Source of the DNA: Treponema sp.
Lineage (GTDB): Bacteria > Spirochaetota > Spirochaetia > Treponematales > Treponemataceae
DNA: 64,000 nt
NCBI GenBank assembly: GCA_017446265.1
Contig: JAFSRD010000027.1
Coordinates: 161,686-225,685 of the forward strand
Direction of reading: 5' to 3'
Under the pieces are notes generated by a model, which was given only the letters and a program-made list of their open reading frames with translations, was not told where the DNA came from and made no database searches. Shown one piece after another: positions 1 through 8,170 of this stretch; the first letter of the stretch is position 1, and each line of letters opens with the position of its first letter. Position numbers and translations under genes: made by a program.

Positions 1-942
1 CTCAAGATGATTGACGAAGTTGCAAAGACAAATCTCTCTGTCGTAATTACTGGCGAAAGCGGCGTGGGAAAAGAGCTTTTTGCGGAGCAGATACATAAGC
101 GCAGCGATAGAAGCAACAAACCGTTTGTCCGCGTGAACTGTGCCGCCCTTGCGCCTAGTTTGCTTGAAAGCGAGTTGTTCGGGCACGTAAAAGGTGCGTT
201 TACCGATGCAAAGTTGGACCACAAGGGCTACTTTGAAACGGCAGATGGCGGTACTATATTTCTTGACGAAATAGGAGAGATGCCGCTTGAACTTCAGGCA
301 AAACTTTTGCGCGTCATTCAATCGAAAGAATTTCAAAAAGTCGGCTCAAGCAAAACGATTTCTGTCGATGTGCGCATTGTTGCTGCGACAAACCGTGATT
401 TAGAAGCGATGATGCACGAAAAAAAATTTCGCGATGATTTGTATTTTAGATTGAGCGGCGTTCCCATAAAAGTGCCGCCACTGCGCGAGCGCAAGGAAGA
501 CATACCTGTGCTTGCCGATTTTTTCTTGAAAAAATTTTCGAGCGAGACGAAAAAAAATTTCAACGGCTTTTCACAGTCCGCTATGGATGCACTTTATGCA
601 TATTACTGGCCTGGAAATATTCGCGAGCTTGAAAATTCAATTGAGCGGGCATGTGTGCTTGGAACGCCACCGCTTATCAATGCACTTGATTTAAGAATAA
701 ATAATGCGATACAATCTGCGGATAACGATACAGCAGAAAATATTGTTGCCGAGTGCATTTCCAATAGAGACGGTGAACGATCGCTAAAAGAAGCTATAAA
801 TCGCTTCAAGCGGGCATATGTGCTAAAAATATTGGAAGAGACATCGTGGAATAAAACAAAGGCGAGTCAAATACTTGGCATTCAACGGACATATGTTTCT
901 CGTTTGTTAAATGAGTTGCAAATACGCACTGACAAACTTTAG
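1..942 (+). CDS. Sigma-54-dependent transcriptional activator, 5' truncated
   Basis: The frame is open from the first base of the window, so the true start and any N-terminal receiver or sensor domain lie outside. What is visible is an AAA+ sigma-54 interaction domain with Walker A GESGVGKE, the L1-loop motif GAFTDA (canonical GAFTGA), Walker B with GGTIFLDEIGEM and an arginine-rich PPLRERKEDIP segment. A C-terminal Fis-type helix-turn-helix follows (NKTKASQILGIQRTYVSRLL). The protein would remodel closed sigma-54 RNA polymerase complexes at -24/-12 promoters by ATP hydrolysis. The missing N-terminus decides whether it is a two-component response regulator (AtoC/NtrC type), so the signal is unknown. 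The next gene starts 18 bp downstream. Confidence 0.93.
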   Translation, partial: LKMIDEVAKTNLSVVITGESGVGKELFAEQIHKRSDRSNKPFVRVNCAALAPSLLESELFGHVKGAFTDAKLDHKGYFETADGGTIFLDEIGEMPLELQAKLLRVIQSKEFQKVGSSKTISVDVRIVAATNRDLEAMMHEKKFRDDLYFRLSGVPIKVPPLRERKEDIPVLADFFLKKFSSETKKNFNGFSQSAMDALYAYYWPGNIRELENSIERACVLGTPPLINALDLRINNAIQSADNDTAENIVAECISNRDGERSLKEAINRFKRAYVLKILEETSWNKTKASQILGIQRTYVSRLLNELQIRTDKL

Positions 943-960
943 AAGACAGTATGAGTATCT

Positions 961-1638
961 ATGGCTAAACAATTTGAAAAAGCGACTGCGAGCGAAAAGC
1001 TTTCTGGATATATGATGCGCCACCGCAAGCCGATTATTGCGGGCGCAGTGTTCGTCATTGGCGCAATTGTGGTGTTTGCCGTTGTTGCGTTCATCATGTC
1101 AAGAGCGGCCGAAAAGGGCATCTCCGCAGTTGACACAATTGAATATGAGTTTATGCGGGAATCAGCGGGTCTTTCTGAAGCAGAGGCGGCTTCCCGTCGT
1201 GATTCCGCAATGGCTGCGCTTGAACCGTATATAAAAAAAAGTGGCATTGTGGGCGTGCGTGCAAACATGCTTGCCGCCGATATTGCGTTTCAGCGAAAAT
1301 CATATGGCGAGGCAAAATCGTACTGGGAGCAAGTTGCTGCAAAAGGAAAAAAGGCGTATACGGCTGCTCCTGCGTATTTCAATATAGCTGTGTGTTGTGA
1401 GGAGCTGGGTGATTTAGTGAATGCCGCTGCATATTACGCTAAAGCAGCAGACGAGGCAGAATTTTTGCGTGCTGCCCATGCGCGTTTTTCAGAGGGCAGG
1501 GTGTATGAAGCGCAGCTTGATTTTGTAAAAGCAGCAGAAGCGTATAACAAGTTGAACGACGCAATGCCAAACGATACATGGGCGCACTTGGCAAAATCGC
1601 GGCTTATTGCGCTTAAAACGGAAGGAAAAATTGAATAG
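961..1638 (+). CDS. Membrane-anchored tetratricopeptide-repeat protein
   Basis: A 225-residue protein with a basic cytoplasmic N-terminus, one hydrophobic segment at about residues 25-47 (IIAGAVFVIGAIVVFAVVAF) and an extracytoplasmic part built of helical TPR-like repeats, for example GEAKSYWEQVAAKGKKAY and VNAAAYYAKAADEAEFLRAA. The single N-terminal anchor plus TPR layout resembles YfgM, the SecYEG-associated subunit, and other spirochaetal TPR proteins. Function is inferred only as a protein-protein interaction scaffold at the inner membrane. It follows the sigma-54 activator closely and may share its transcript. No strong Shine-Dalgarno sequence is visible. Confidence 0.8.
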   Translation: MAKQFEKATASEKLSGYMMRHRKPIIAGAVFVIGAIVVFAVVAFIMSRAAEKGISAVDTIEYEFMRESAGLSEAEAASRRDSAMAALEPYIKKSGIVGVRANMLAADIAFQRKSYGEAKSYWEQVAAKGKKAYTAAPAYFNIAVCCEELGDLVNAAAYYAKAADEAEFLRAAHARFSEGRVYEAQLDFVKAAEAYNKLNDAMPNDTWAHLAKSRLIALKTEGKIE

Positions 1639-1671
1639 CAGCAACGCGTGCATTATGATTGTTTTAGTAAT

Positions 1672-2451
1672 ATGAAAAAAAATTGCCGCAACATAAAAAC
1701 GAAGAATCCTGTTTTATTGCTGTTTTTTGTGGCGTGCAGTTTTTTGTTTTGTACATGCGGTCTTGAAGAGTATTATGTGCTTGAAGCTCCTTTTAGAACA
1801 TATCATGAGCCGAATGCCGAGACGGAATTTGCAGGACGCTATTTTGATTTTGAAACAAATGAAGCAGCGAATGCCGTACATACATCGTTTGATTTTTTAG
1901 GCACGGCAGTTTATTATAAAATCTACAACGACCTTGCACTTTTAACGAGCAGGGCATCTACGTTGAATGCTGACAACAACTCGACAACATATGGCACGGC
2001 TGCAACACGGCTCATCAACACTTATGGCTACCAGCAGCTGGGAACTGATTCAGGCTCGCGTAGTCCGCTCATAGAAGCTGCATCTCCTCCAACAGACAGG
2101 CGCATATATATACGTCTGTCGAATTATCAAACTGATAGCTCCTATCAATCGAAAGTCATAGTAGGCTATAACGGTACCGACCCAAGCGTGCCCGGCACAT
2201 ATATGCCGCGTAGAAGCATTTTGAAAGGTGGAAAACATTGTACATTTGATTTTGGTCGAACTGGAATAGATGATGATGTGCCGTCTAGCGGCAATGAAGA
2301 TTATAATCATACAGAGTCAGGCTCTCCGACTACGTTTTATGTTGATTTGTATGCGGTGTCAGTTGGTCGCGATACAACGTACACGATGTACTACAGCAAA
2401 GTGCTCCATCTCGGTGTAGTGAAAATTGACGCAGCCGAAGAGGACAATTAG
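1672..2451 (+). CDS. Predicted lipoprotein of unknown function
   Basis: The ATG at 1672 is preferred over an in-frame GTG at 1648 because it begins a normal lipoprotein signal: basic residues, the hydrophobic run LLLFFVACSFLF, then FCTCG with Cys29 as the likely lipidated residue (spirochaetal lipoboxes are loose). The mature part of about 230 residues is rich in Thr, Ser and Tyr, suggesting a beta-rich surface or periplasmic domain (for example IYIRLSNYQTDSSYQSKVIV). I recognise no family. A TTGAAT-17-TATGAT pair at 1631-1659 could drive it from a very short leader, and tRNA-Arg follows. Confidence 0.75.
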   Translation: MKKNCRNIKTKNPVLLLFFVACSFLFCTCGLEEYYVLEAPFRTYHEPNAETEFAGRYFDFETNEAANAVHTSFDFLGTAVYYKIYNDLALLTSRASTLNADNNSTTYGTAATRLINTYGYQQLGTDSGSRSPLIEAASPPTDRRIYIRLSNYQTDSSYQSKVIVGYNGTDPSVPGTYMPRRSILKGGKHCTFDFGRTGIDDDVPSSGNEDYNHTESGSPTTFYVDLYAVSVGRDTTYTMYYSKVLHLGVVKIDAAEEDN

Positions 2452-2463
2452 TATTTTTACGAG

Positions 2464-2492
2464 TTGTACAAAATGTATAATTAGTGTATAGT
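2464..2492 (+). promoter_or_regulatory. Promoter of tRNA-Arg
   Basis: TTGTAC (2464-2469), 17-bp spacer, TATAGT (2487-2492). The tRNA begins 8 nt further on, placing the predicted transcription start within one or two bases of the mature 5' end. It gives an internal reference for -10 to start distance in this organism. Confidence 0.75.
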
Positions 2493-2500
2493 ACTGCTAT

Positions 2501-2574
2501 GGCGCTTTAGCTCATCTGGATAGAGCAACTGCCTTCTAAGCAGTAGGTAGGCGGTTCGAGTCCGCCATGCGTCA
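2501..2574 (+). tRNA. tRNA-Arg (anticodon UCU)
   Basis: A 74-nt cloverleaf: acceptor GGCGCTT with ATGCGTC (one T-T mismatch and one G-T pair), D stem GCTC/GAGC, anticodon stem ACTGC/GCAGT with loop CTTCTAA giving UCU, T stem GGCGG/CCGCC with loop TTCGAGT, discriminator A. The terminal CCA is not encoded. It reads AGA codons. Confidence 0.95.
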
Positions 2575-2668
2575 TCATATTTGCGACACATCAGTGAATA
2601 GAGTGTACGGAGCGTCCATGCTCTTTTTCACAATGAGTTCTCACGAGTGCATTTTAAAAAAGTGATTT

Positions 2669-3175
2669 TTACGCCGTCTGCGCTTTCGCACATGCTTCTT
2701 GCTGCGTGCAGGTGTCGCAATGGCTTGCGTTGCCGCTTCCTGTCGTTTTGTTTTTGTCAAACATCTCTATCATGGTGCGCCAGCCGAGCACTGCACATTT
2801 GACGCGTGCAGGCATTTTTGAAATGTCTTCAAGCACAGCCGCCTCGTCAAGTTGTTCTATGTCGTGCGGTAAGGCAGTGCCTTGTATCATGTTCATAAAA
2901 ATATCTGCAAGGCCGAGCGCATCATCTTTGTTCTTGCCAATCACTAAGTCGAGCATCATGTCTACAGACGCTTGAGAAATGGCGCAGCCGCTTCCGGTGA
3001 ACGAACCGTCGGTGATTGTATCATTTTCGTCAATTTTGAGATTAAGCGTAATGCTGTCGCCGCAACTTGGATTTACACCGTCCAATACAATCGACGGATT
3101 TTCCATAGGCTTTTTGTGCGACGGATTCAAATTGTGCTCGTTTAAAATTTCTCGGTACAGCTCTTTCGTTTCCAT
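2669..3175 (-). CDS. sufU: SufU-type Fe-S cluster scaffold / sulfur acceptor
   Basis: A 168-residue SufU/NifU-like protein. The three conserved ligand cysteines are present: NPSCGD (Cys38), GSGCAISQAS (Cys64) and VKCAVLGWRT (Cys127). SufU proteins accept persulfide sulfur from SufS. It is the last gene of the sufCBDSU cluster. Odd features: a C-terminal tail after the normal fold carries three more cysteines (C153-x2-C156-x5-C162), and the gene seems to have its own promoter with a leaderless start (-10 TAAAAT six bases before ATG) in the 84-bp gap after sufS. The tail could bind metal or be redox active, which is inference. Confidence 0.9.
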   Translation of the reverse strand: METKELYREILNEHNLNPSHKKPMENPSIVLDGVNPSCGDSITLNLKIDENDTITDGSFTGSGCAISQASVDMMLDLVIGKNKDDALGLADIFMNMIQGTALPHDIEQLDEAAVLEDISKMPARVKCAVLGWRTMIEMFDKNKTTGSGNASHCDTCTQQEACAKAQTA

Positions 3176-3181
3176 ACATAT

Positions 3182-3210
3182 ATTTTATCGCATATGGGCA
3201 TCTGGGTAAA
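3182..3210 (-). promoter_or_regulatory. Predicted internal promoter for sufU (leaderless)
   Basis: On the minus strand, TTTACC (3205-3210), 17-bp spacer, TAAAAT (3182-3187), then six bases to the sufU ATG. No Shine-Dalgarno sequence lies between. It suggests sufU can be expressed apart from sufCBDS. Confidence 0.5.
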
Positions 3211-3259
3211 GTGCATTGCATCAATACCGTCGCTCAAAGCACATCATATTTATTCACAG

Positions 3260-4486
3260 TTACCCGTTGAATCCCATCCAGGAGCGTACATTTTTAAGCG
3301 CGTTCAAGAATCGGGCAACTTCTTCTTCCGTGTTGTAAAAATATACGCTTGCTCGCGCGCTTGCGCTCACGCCGAGATGCGCTCCGAGCGGTTGCGCGCA
3401 GTGGTGGCCTGCACGAATTGCGATGTGCTCCGTGTCAAGCACGGATGCTATGTCATGCGGGTGAACGCCGTCAATCGTGAACGTGACAATGCCGCATCGC
3501 TTTGAGCCGTCTGTGCTCCCGACAATGCGCACATGGTCTATTTTTTTCATACCGTCAATGAGCAGCGTTGCAAGTTCATTGTCGTGGGCAGCAATGCGCT
3601 CAAGACCTACGTTTTGCACATAGCGCACCGCAGCTTCAAGCCCGACAGCCCCTCCTGCGTTCACTGTTCCCGCTTCAAATTTTTCAGGCAGCGGCGCCCA
3701 CGTTGCGTCTTCTCGCGTTACGTATTCAATCATCTCTCCGCCGCGCAAAAATGGCGGCATGGCTTCAAGCAACTCCTGCCTGCCGTAGAGCACGCCGCAC
3801 CCTGTGGGACCAGTAAGCTTGTGGCCTGAAAACGCGTAAAAATCTGCGCCAAGAGAGCGCACGTCAACAGCAATATGAGGAGCGGCTTGTGCCCCATCTA
3901 CAACGAGCACTGCGCCGACTGCATGCGCCGCTTTTGCAATATCTGCAATGTTGTTTGTTGTGCCAAGCACATTGCTTACGTGCGTAACTGCAACGAGTTT
4001 TGTCTGTGCACTGATTTTTGAGCGCACTTCGTCGCTCGAAATTTTTCCTGTTTCTTTGTCGCACTCCAGATAGACAAGTTTTGCGTCTTTTTTCTTTGCA
4101 ACCATCTGCCACGGCACAATGTTTGAATGGTGCTCCATAATTGAGAGCGCAATTTCATCGCCAGCATGAATGTTGTTCAAGCCGTATGTGTATGCAACGA
4201 GGTTGAGCGACTCTGTGGCGTTCCGCGTAAAAATAATTTCGCAATCTTTTTCAGCATTAAGAAACTGCGCTACTGTGTGCCGCGCGTGTTCGTATGCCGC
4301 TGTTGCCCTCGCGCTCAAGTCGTACAAGCCGCGCAATGGGTTTGCGTTATTCTCATCGTAAAACTGCTTCATTGCATCAATGACGTGGTGCGGTCGTTGC
4401 GTTGTTGCTGCGTTGTCAAAATAGATTGCGTTTCTGTTTTTGTTGCTTTCAAAAAACGGAAAGTCGCTTCGGTATGCGTTACTCAT
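3260..4486 (-). CDS. sufS: Cysteine desulfurase SufS
   Basis: A 408-residue group II cysteine desulfurase. This PLP enzyme converts L-cysteine to L-alanine and leaves a persulfide passed to SufU. The PLP lysine lies in FSGHKLTGPTGCG, the cofactor aspartate in VVDGAQAAPH, and the catalytic cysteine in RAGHHCAQPLG. The ATG at 4486 was chosen because it starts the conserved sequence (MSNAYRSDFPFF) and overlaps the sufD stop by eight bases, typical of coupling. A longer in-frame extension upstream lies inside sufD and is unlikely to be translated. Confidence 0.96.
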   Translation of the reverse strand: MSNAYRSDFPFFESNKNRNAIYFDNAATTQRPHHVIDAMKQFYDENNANPLRGLYDLSARATAAYEHARHTVAQFLNAEKDCEIIFTRNATESLNLVAYTYGLNNIHAGDEIALSIMEHHSNIVPWQMVAKKKDAKLVYLECDKETGKISSDEVRSKISAQTKLVAVTHVSNVLGTTNNIADIAKAAHAVGAVLVVDGAQAAPHIAVDVRSLGADFYAFSGHKLTGPTGCGVLYGRQELLEAMPPFLRGGEMIEYVTREDATWAPLPEKFEAGTVNAGGAVGLEAAVRYVQNVGLERIAAHDNELATLLIDGMKKIDHVRIVGSTDGSKRCGIVTFTIDGVHPHDIASVLDTEHIAIRAGHHCAQPLGAHLGVSASARASVYFYNTEEEVARFLNALKNVRSWMGFNG

Positions 4487-5561
4487 GTGAAAATGCCTCG
4501 TCAAGATATGCGTTGATTTTTTTGGTGACATCATCATCTTTGATGAGCGAAGCGACGCTTGCAATTTTTGCCCGCGCCATTATTTTTTCTGCGTCTGTTT
4601 TTGCAATGCCACGCGATTGCATGTAAAAGAGCACATCTTCGCTGAGTTTGCCTATTGTTGCGCCGTGCTCGCCTGCAACATCTTCTTCATCGCAGAGGAT
4701 GAGCGGAATTGATTTATTGAGGGCGCGCGCCGAGAGCAATAGCGTTTCTTCCATTTCTTGCCCTTCTGCGCCGCTGCAACCGTTTTTAAAATCGATGGAG
4801 GCGCGGTACGTTTTTTGCGCTTCGTCTTGGAGCGTGCCTTTTACGCTCATATTGCACATCGTTTTTTTTGCTATGTGACGTGCAATGTAGTTCATGTCGA
4901 GCTTTTGCGCGTTGTGGCACAAGTATGCGGTGTTGGATATGAACGATGACTTGTACGAGGAAAGCGTTGCAGCTGCCCCTGTGTATGTTTCTTTTCCTCC
5001 GAGAATGATGTGCGTCAGTTCTACACAGCCGTTTTCACCGCATATGACGCCTATGTCATCAATTTGTGTAAAACTTTTTCCGAGCAGCTGCACTTTTATT
5101 AAGTGGATTTTTGCATCTTTTCCTGCGTCACAGATGGTACGGAGCACTTGCGAGCCGCCTGCATTTTTTGCAGATTCAAAAAACATGATGACAGTCGCTT
5201 CTGCGCCTTCTTCCGCCTTAATGATGTACCATGCGGCAGTGTCGCTGTTGTCTGCAAGTTCAAAATTTATGAACATCGGTTGCTTTACACGCACGCCTTT
5301 TTGCACGGTGAGCATGGCAGGCTGCACATGCGAGCCAAAAAACTGCGCGTCAAGATTTTTGCCACAGCCTGTTTCAAGATGATAGTACGCATCAGATTCT
5401 GCGCTTGCGTTTGCATTGTACAAAACGCCTTTTGCAAGCTCGCTCATGTGCGGTTCTCCGTTTCCAGCAATGTGGTCGTTATACGCGTATGGCGTAGAAT
5501 TTATTTTGAGCCAATTCCACGTGAGCGTTGGTAAATTATTAATTTGCAATGTATCTGTCAT
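4479..5561 (-). CDS. sufD: Fe-S assembly protein SufD
   Basis: A 360-residue member of the SufB/SufD family with the right-handed beta-helix core and a conserved C-terminal end (EDVLFYMQSRGIAKTDAEKIM) shared with SufB. With SufB and the ATPase SufC it forms the SufBC2D scaffold on which Fe-S clusters are assembled. The gene lies 62 bp after sufB with a GAGGA ribosome-binding site before the ATG and overlaps sufS. The conserved motif in this copy reads GEHGATIGKL near the C-terminus. Confidence 0.95.
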   Translation of the reverse strand: MTDTLQINNLPTLTWNWLKINSTPYAYNDHIAGNGEPHMSELAKGVLYNANASAESDAYYHLETGCGKNLDAQFFGSHVQPAMLTVQKGVRVKQPMFINFELADNSDTAAWYIIKAEEGAEATVIMFFESAKNAGGSQVLRTICDAGKDAKIHLIKVQLLGKSFTQIDDIGVICGENGCVELTHIILGGKETYTGAAATLSSYKSSFISNTAYLCHNAQKLDMNYIARHIAKKTMCNMSVKGTLQDEAQKTYRASIDFKNGCSGAEGQEMEETLLLSARALNKSIPLILCDEEDVAGEHGATIGKLSEDVLFYMQSRGIAKTDAEKIMARAKIASVASLIKDDDVTKKINAYLDEAFSHE

Positions 5562-5623
5562 AATTGTTCCTCGTGCTACAGATTTTCAGAACATGTCCGA
5601 AAACTGCATTTCCACTTATTACG

Positions 5624-7042
5624 TTACAGCGTTCCTTTCATTTCAAGACGAATTAGGTTGTTCATTTCTACAGCATATTCAAGAGGCAGCTCCTTGCTCA
5701 CCGGATTTGCAAAACCGCTTACAATCATGCTCCTCGCCTCGTCTTCTGCAATTCCGCGCGACATGAGATAGAAGATTGCATCGTCAGAGATGCGCCCGAT
5801 TTTTGCTTCGTGTCCTACATCAACATCGTCGTTGTGAATCTCCATGGCGGGCACGGTGTCGCTTCGAGAGCCTGCGTCGAGCATGAGCGATTCGCATGAG
5901 ACAGATGCTTTGCTTCCATGCGCATTTTTGTCGATATATACTGCGGAGCGGTACGTGCTCACGCCGCCGCCCTTTGAAATTGATTTTGTGGTGATGACGC
6001 TTGACGTATGCGGCGCCAGATGATTCATTTTTGCGCCAGTGTCAAGGTTTTGCCCATTTCCCGCAAACGTAACGCCTGTAAACTCTGCGCGCGCCTTTTC
6101 ACCGACTAAATCGCTTTGCGGATATAAGTACGATATATGCGAGCCGAACGAACCTGAAACCCATTCAATTGCGCCGCCTGCTTCAACGCGCGCTCGTTTT
6201 GTGTTCAAGTTGTACATGTTTTTTGACCAGTTTTCAATTGTGGAGTAGCGCAAATGCGCGTTCTTTGCGACAAACAGCTCAACGCAACCTGCATGCAAAT
6301 TTGCAACGTTATACTTTGGCGCAGAGCATCCTTCAATGAAGTGCAAGTATGCGTCTTCGTCAACGATGATAAGCGTGTGCTCAAACTGTCCCGCGCCTTT
6401 TGCGTTGAAGCGGAAATACGACTGAAGCGGAAACGCCATATGCACGCCTTTGGGCACGTACACGAACGAACCGCCCGACCACACTGCTCCGTGAAGCGCT
6501 GCAAATTTGTGGTGGCGCGGCGTAATCAGTTGCATAAAGTGCTCTTGAATCATGTCCGCGTAGTTGCCGCGGAGCGCGCTTTCAAAGTCTGAGTAGACGA
6601 CACCCTGCTTTGCAACTATATCCTGTATGTTGTGATAGACAAGCTCACTGTCGTATTGCGCGCCTACTCCAGCAAGAGAGGTGCGCTCCGCTTCGGGAAT
6701 GCCGAGTTTTTCAAATGTTTCTTTTATGTCTTGCGGCACATCTTCCCAGCGCGTTTGCATCTTTGTGTTAGGTCGTACATAGGTGACTATGTGCTCCATG
6801 TGCAAGTCGCTTAAATCTGGTCCCCAGTTTGGAACTTTTAGCTCATTGTAAATTTCAAGCGAGCGCAATCGGAAGTCTCTCATCCATGCAGGATCATTTT
6901 TATCGTCTGAAAGTTTTTTAACAATTTCTTCGGTGAGACCTGGGTCGTTGCGGTAAAAATCTTTTTCTTCATATCGAAAATCGTACATCGACGTGTCTAT
7001 GTTGATGTTGGCGGCAGTGTTTCTGTCAATGACTTCGCTCAT
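5624..7042 (-). CDS. sufB: Fe-S assembly scaffold SufB
   Basis: A 472-residue SufB, the most conserved Suf subunit. Recognisable blocks include GSFVYVPKGVHMAFPLQSYF, FIEGCSAPKY, YSTIENWSKNMYNL, HNDDVDVGHEAKIGRI and the C-terminal FYLMSRGIAEDEAR. It scaffolds nascent clusters with SufC and SufD in the cytoplasm. I chose the ATG at 7042 because AGAGG stands at good spacing. An alternative GTG at 7057 would overlap the sufC stop by four bases and add five residues. It lies directly behind sufC in the operon. Confidence 0.96.
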   Translation of the reverse strand: MSEVIDRNTAANINIDTSMYDFRYEEKDFYRNDPGLTEEIVKKLSDDKNDPAWMRDFRLRSLEIYNELKVPNWGPDLSDLHMEHIVTYVRPNTKMQTRWEDVPQDIKETFEKLGIPEAERTSLAGVGAQYDSELVYHNIQDIVAKQGVVYSDFESALRGNYADMIQEHFMQLITPRHHKFAALHGAVWSGGSFVYVPKGVHMAFPLQSYFRFNAKGAGQFEHTLIIVDEDAYLHFIEGCSAPKYNVANLHAGCVELFVAKNAHLRYSTIENWSKNMYNLNTKRARVEAGGAIEWVSGSFGSHISYLYPQSDLVGEKARAEFTGVTFAGNGQNLDTGAKMNHLAPHTSSVITTKSISKGGGVSTYRSAVYIDKNAHGSKASVSCESLMLDAGSRSDTVPAMEIHNDDVDVGHEAKIGRISDDAIFYLMSRGIAEDEARSMIVSGFANPVSKELPLEYAVEMNNLIRLEMKGTL

Positions 7043-7053
7043 ATGCTGCCTCT

Positions 7054-7806
7054 TCACTGCACGACGGCTTCAAACTGCTCAAAGCCGTTTTTGTTGATTT
7101 CTGCAACGAGCGAACGGTCGCCTGTCTTAACAATTCTTCCTTTTACGATGACATGCACAAAATCAACATGCAGCGCTTCAAGAATCTTCGTCGAATGTGT
7201 GATTATGAGCAGTGTGCCGTCATGATGGGTTTTGTACTCCTCAATGCCTTTAGACACAGTGCGCACTGCGTCAACATCAAGACCTGAATCTGTTTCGTCA
7301 AGAATAGCGAATTTTGGATTGAGCATAAGGAGTTGGAGTATTTCGCTTTTTTTGCGCTCGCCGCCTGAAAAACCTACATTCAAATCGCGCGCAGCATACG
7401 AGAAATCCATGTTAAGCAGTGTCATCGTGGCCTGTAAATCTTTTTGAAACTGGAACAATTTTACGCGCTCACCAGTGCGTTGCTGAATTGCGCTGCGCAT
7501 GAATGTTTCAAGCGAAATGCCCGGCACTTCAAGCGGATTTTGAAACGAAAGAAAAATGCCCGCTTTTGCGCGGGCATCGGCTTTTTCTTCGGTAATATCA
7601 TTCCCTTCAAACGTGATAGTTCCATGCGTGAGCGTGTAGGCGGGGTTTCCCATGACGACATTTCCGAGCGTCGATTTGCCTGCCCCGTTTGGCCCCATAA
7701 GCACATGCGTTTCGCCCTTGTTGATTTTCAAAGCTATATCGCAAAGAACAGGCTTTTCGTCTATGTCAACAGAAATATGTTGAAGATCAAGCAATACATC
7801 ACTCAT
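7054..7806 (-). CDS. sufC: Fe-S assembly ATPase SufC
   Basis: A 250-residue ABC-type ATPase without membrane domain. It has Walker A GPNGAGKSTLG, Q-loop SFQNPLEVPGI, the signature NVGFSGGERKKSEILQ, Walker B FAILDETDSGLD and switch histidine IITHSTK. SufC powers conformational change in the SufBCD scaffold. The ATG at 7806 has AAGGAG upstream and is preferred to one 27 bp further up. It is the first gene of the operon, 68 nt or so downstream of the predicted transcription start, with two palindromes in the leader region. Confidence 0.96.
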   Translation of the reverse strand: MSDVLLDLQHISVDIDEKPVLCDIALKINKGETHVLMGPNGAGKSTLGNVVMGNPAYTLTHGTITFEGNDITEEKADARAKAGIFLSFQNPLEVPGISLETFMRSAIQQRTGERVKLFQFQKDLQATMTLLNMDFSYAARDLNVGFSGGERKKSEILQLLMLNPKFAILDETDSGLDVDAVRTVSKGIEEYKTHHDGTLLIITHSTKILEALHVDFVHVIVKGRIVKTGDRSLVAEINKNGFEQFEAVVQ

Positions 7807-7838
7807 ATCATACTCCTTATGTATGTTTGCCATAAAAA

Positions 7839-7872
7839 GGTTAATTATCCACGAAAAAAATAGGTAATTACC
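7839..7872. promoter_or_regulatory. Candidate operator: two related palindromes in the suf leader
   Basis: GGTAATTACC (7863-7872) is a perfect palindrome at the predicted suf transcription start. GGTTAATTATCC (7839-7850) is an imperfect relative whose centre lies 23 bp away, about two helical turns. Both keep GG-n-TAATTA-n-CC or a close form. The placement is typical of repressor sites. The regulator is not identified. Confidence 0.45.
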
Positions 7873-7880
7873 CCGCTTTT

Positions 7881-7909
7881 AATATAGTGATTAATACAGA
7901 AAAAAGCAA
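7881..7909 (-). promoter_or_regulatory. Promoter of the sufCBDSU operon
   Basis: On the minus strand, TTGCTT (7904-7909), 17-bp spacer, TATATT (7881-7886). The predicted start is near 7874, giving a leader of about 68 nt before the sufC ATG with an AAGGAG ribosome-binding site. The promoter abuts the hairpin repeats that close the chemoreceptor transcript. Confidence 0.65.
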
Positions 7910-7959
7910 GAGCACAAAAAATCCGAACTGGTGCAGGATTTTTTGTGCGTCTAAATAGC

Positions 7960-7981
7960 AAAAATCGCGAGAGCGATTTTT
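7960..7981 (-). terminator. Intrinsic-terminator-like hairpin (repeat unit 1)
   Basis: AAAAATCGC, loop GAGA, GCGATTTTT: a nine-base perfect stem ending in five T on either strand. It lies downstream of the chemoreceptor gene on the minus strand and could also act on plus-strand transcripts. Confidence 0.6.
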
Positions 7982-8072
7982 ACAGGTATTGAGAAAAAAT
8001 CCGAACTGGTGCTACTCGCAGCAAGCGCAACGCGCGAAGCTACAAGCAGGATTTTTTGTGCGTCTAAATAGC

Positions 8073-8094
8073 AAAAATCGCGAGAGCGATTTTT
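8073..8094 (-). terminator. Intrinsic-terminator-like hairpin (repeat unit 2)
   Basis: The same nine-base stem with GAGA loop as at 7960-7981, carried by the second repeat unit. Symmetric A and T runs make it potentially bidirectional. Confidence 0.6.
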
Positions 8095-8106
8095 ACGGGT
8101 ATTGAG

Positions 8107-8170
8107 AAAAAATCCGAACTGGTGCTACTCGCAGCAAGCGCAACGCGCGAAGCTACAAGCGGGATTTTTT
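8107..8170 (-). terminator. Terminator-like inverted repeat downstream of the chemoreceptor gene
   Basis: AAAAAATCC (8107-8115) pairs with GGATTTTTT (8162-8170) around a loop holding the 35-bp block. On the minus strand it lies 29 bp after the chemoreceptor stop codon and ends in six T. In the first repeat unit the same arms close over only 11 bases (7915-7944), giving a much tighter hairpin. Confidence 0.5.

Noticed and set aside
160..200. GAFTDA instead of GAFTGA in the sigma-54 activator taken as loss of sigma-54 contact
   Set aside because: GAFTDA is, from memory, a common natural form in this family; the rest of the domain is intact.
2605..2630. GAGC-GTCCAT-GCTC-TTTTT after tRNA-Arg as a terminator
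   Set aside because: The stem is only four base pairs; it may work but cannot be claimed with confidence.
3260..4516. Long open frames antisense to sufS and sufD
   Set aside because: They lie fully inside strongly supported genes, lack ribosome-binding sites and have no recognisable motifs.
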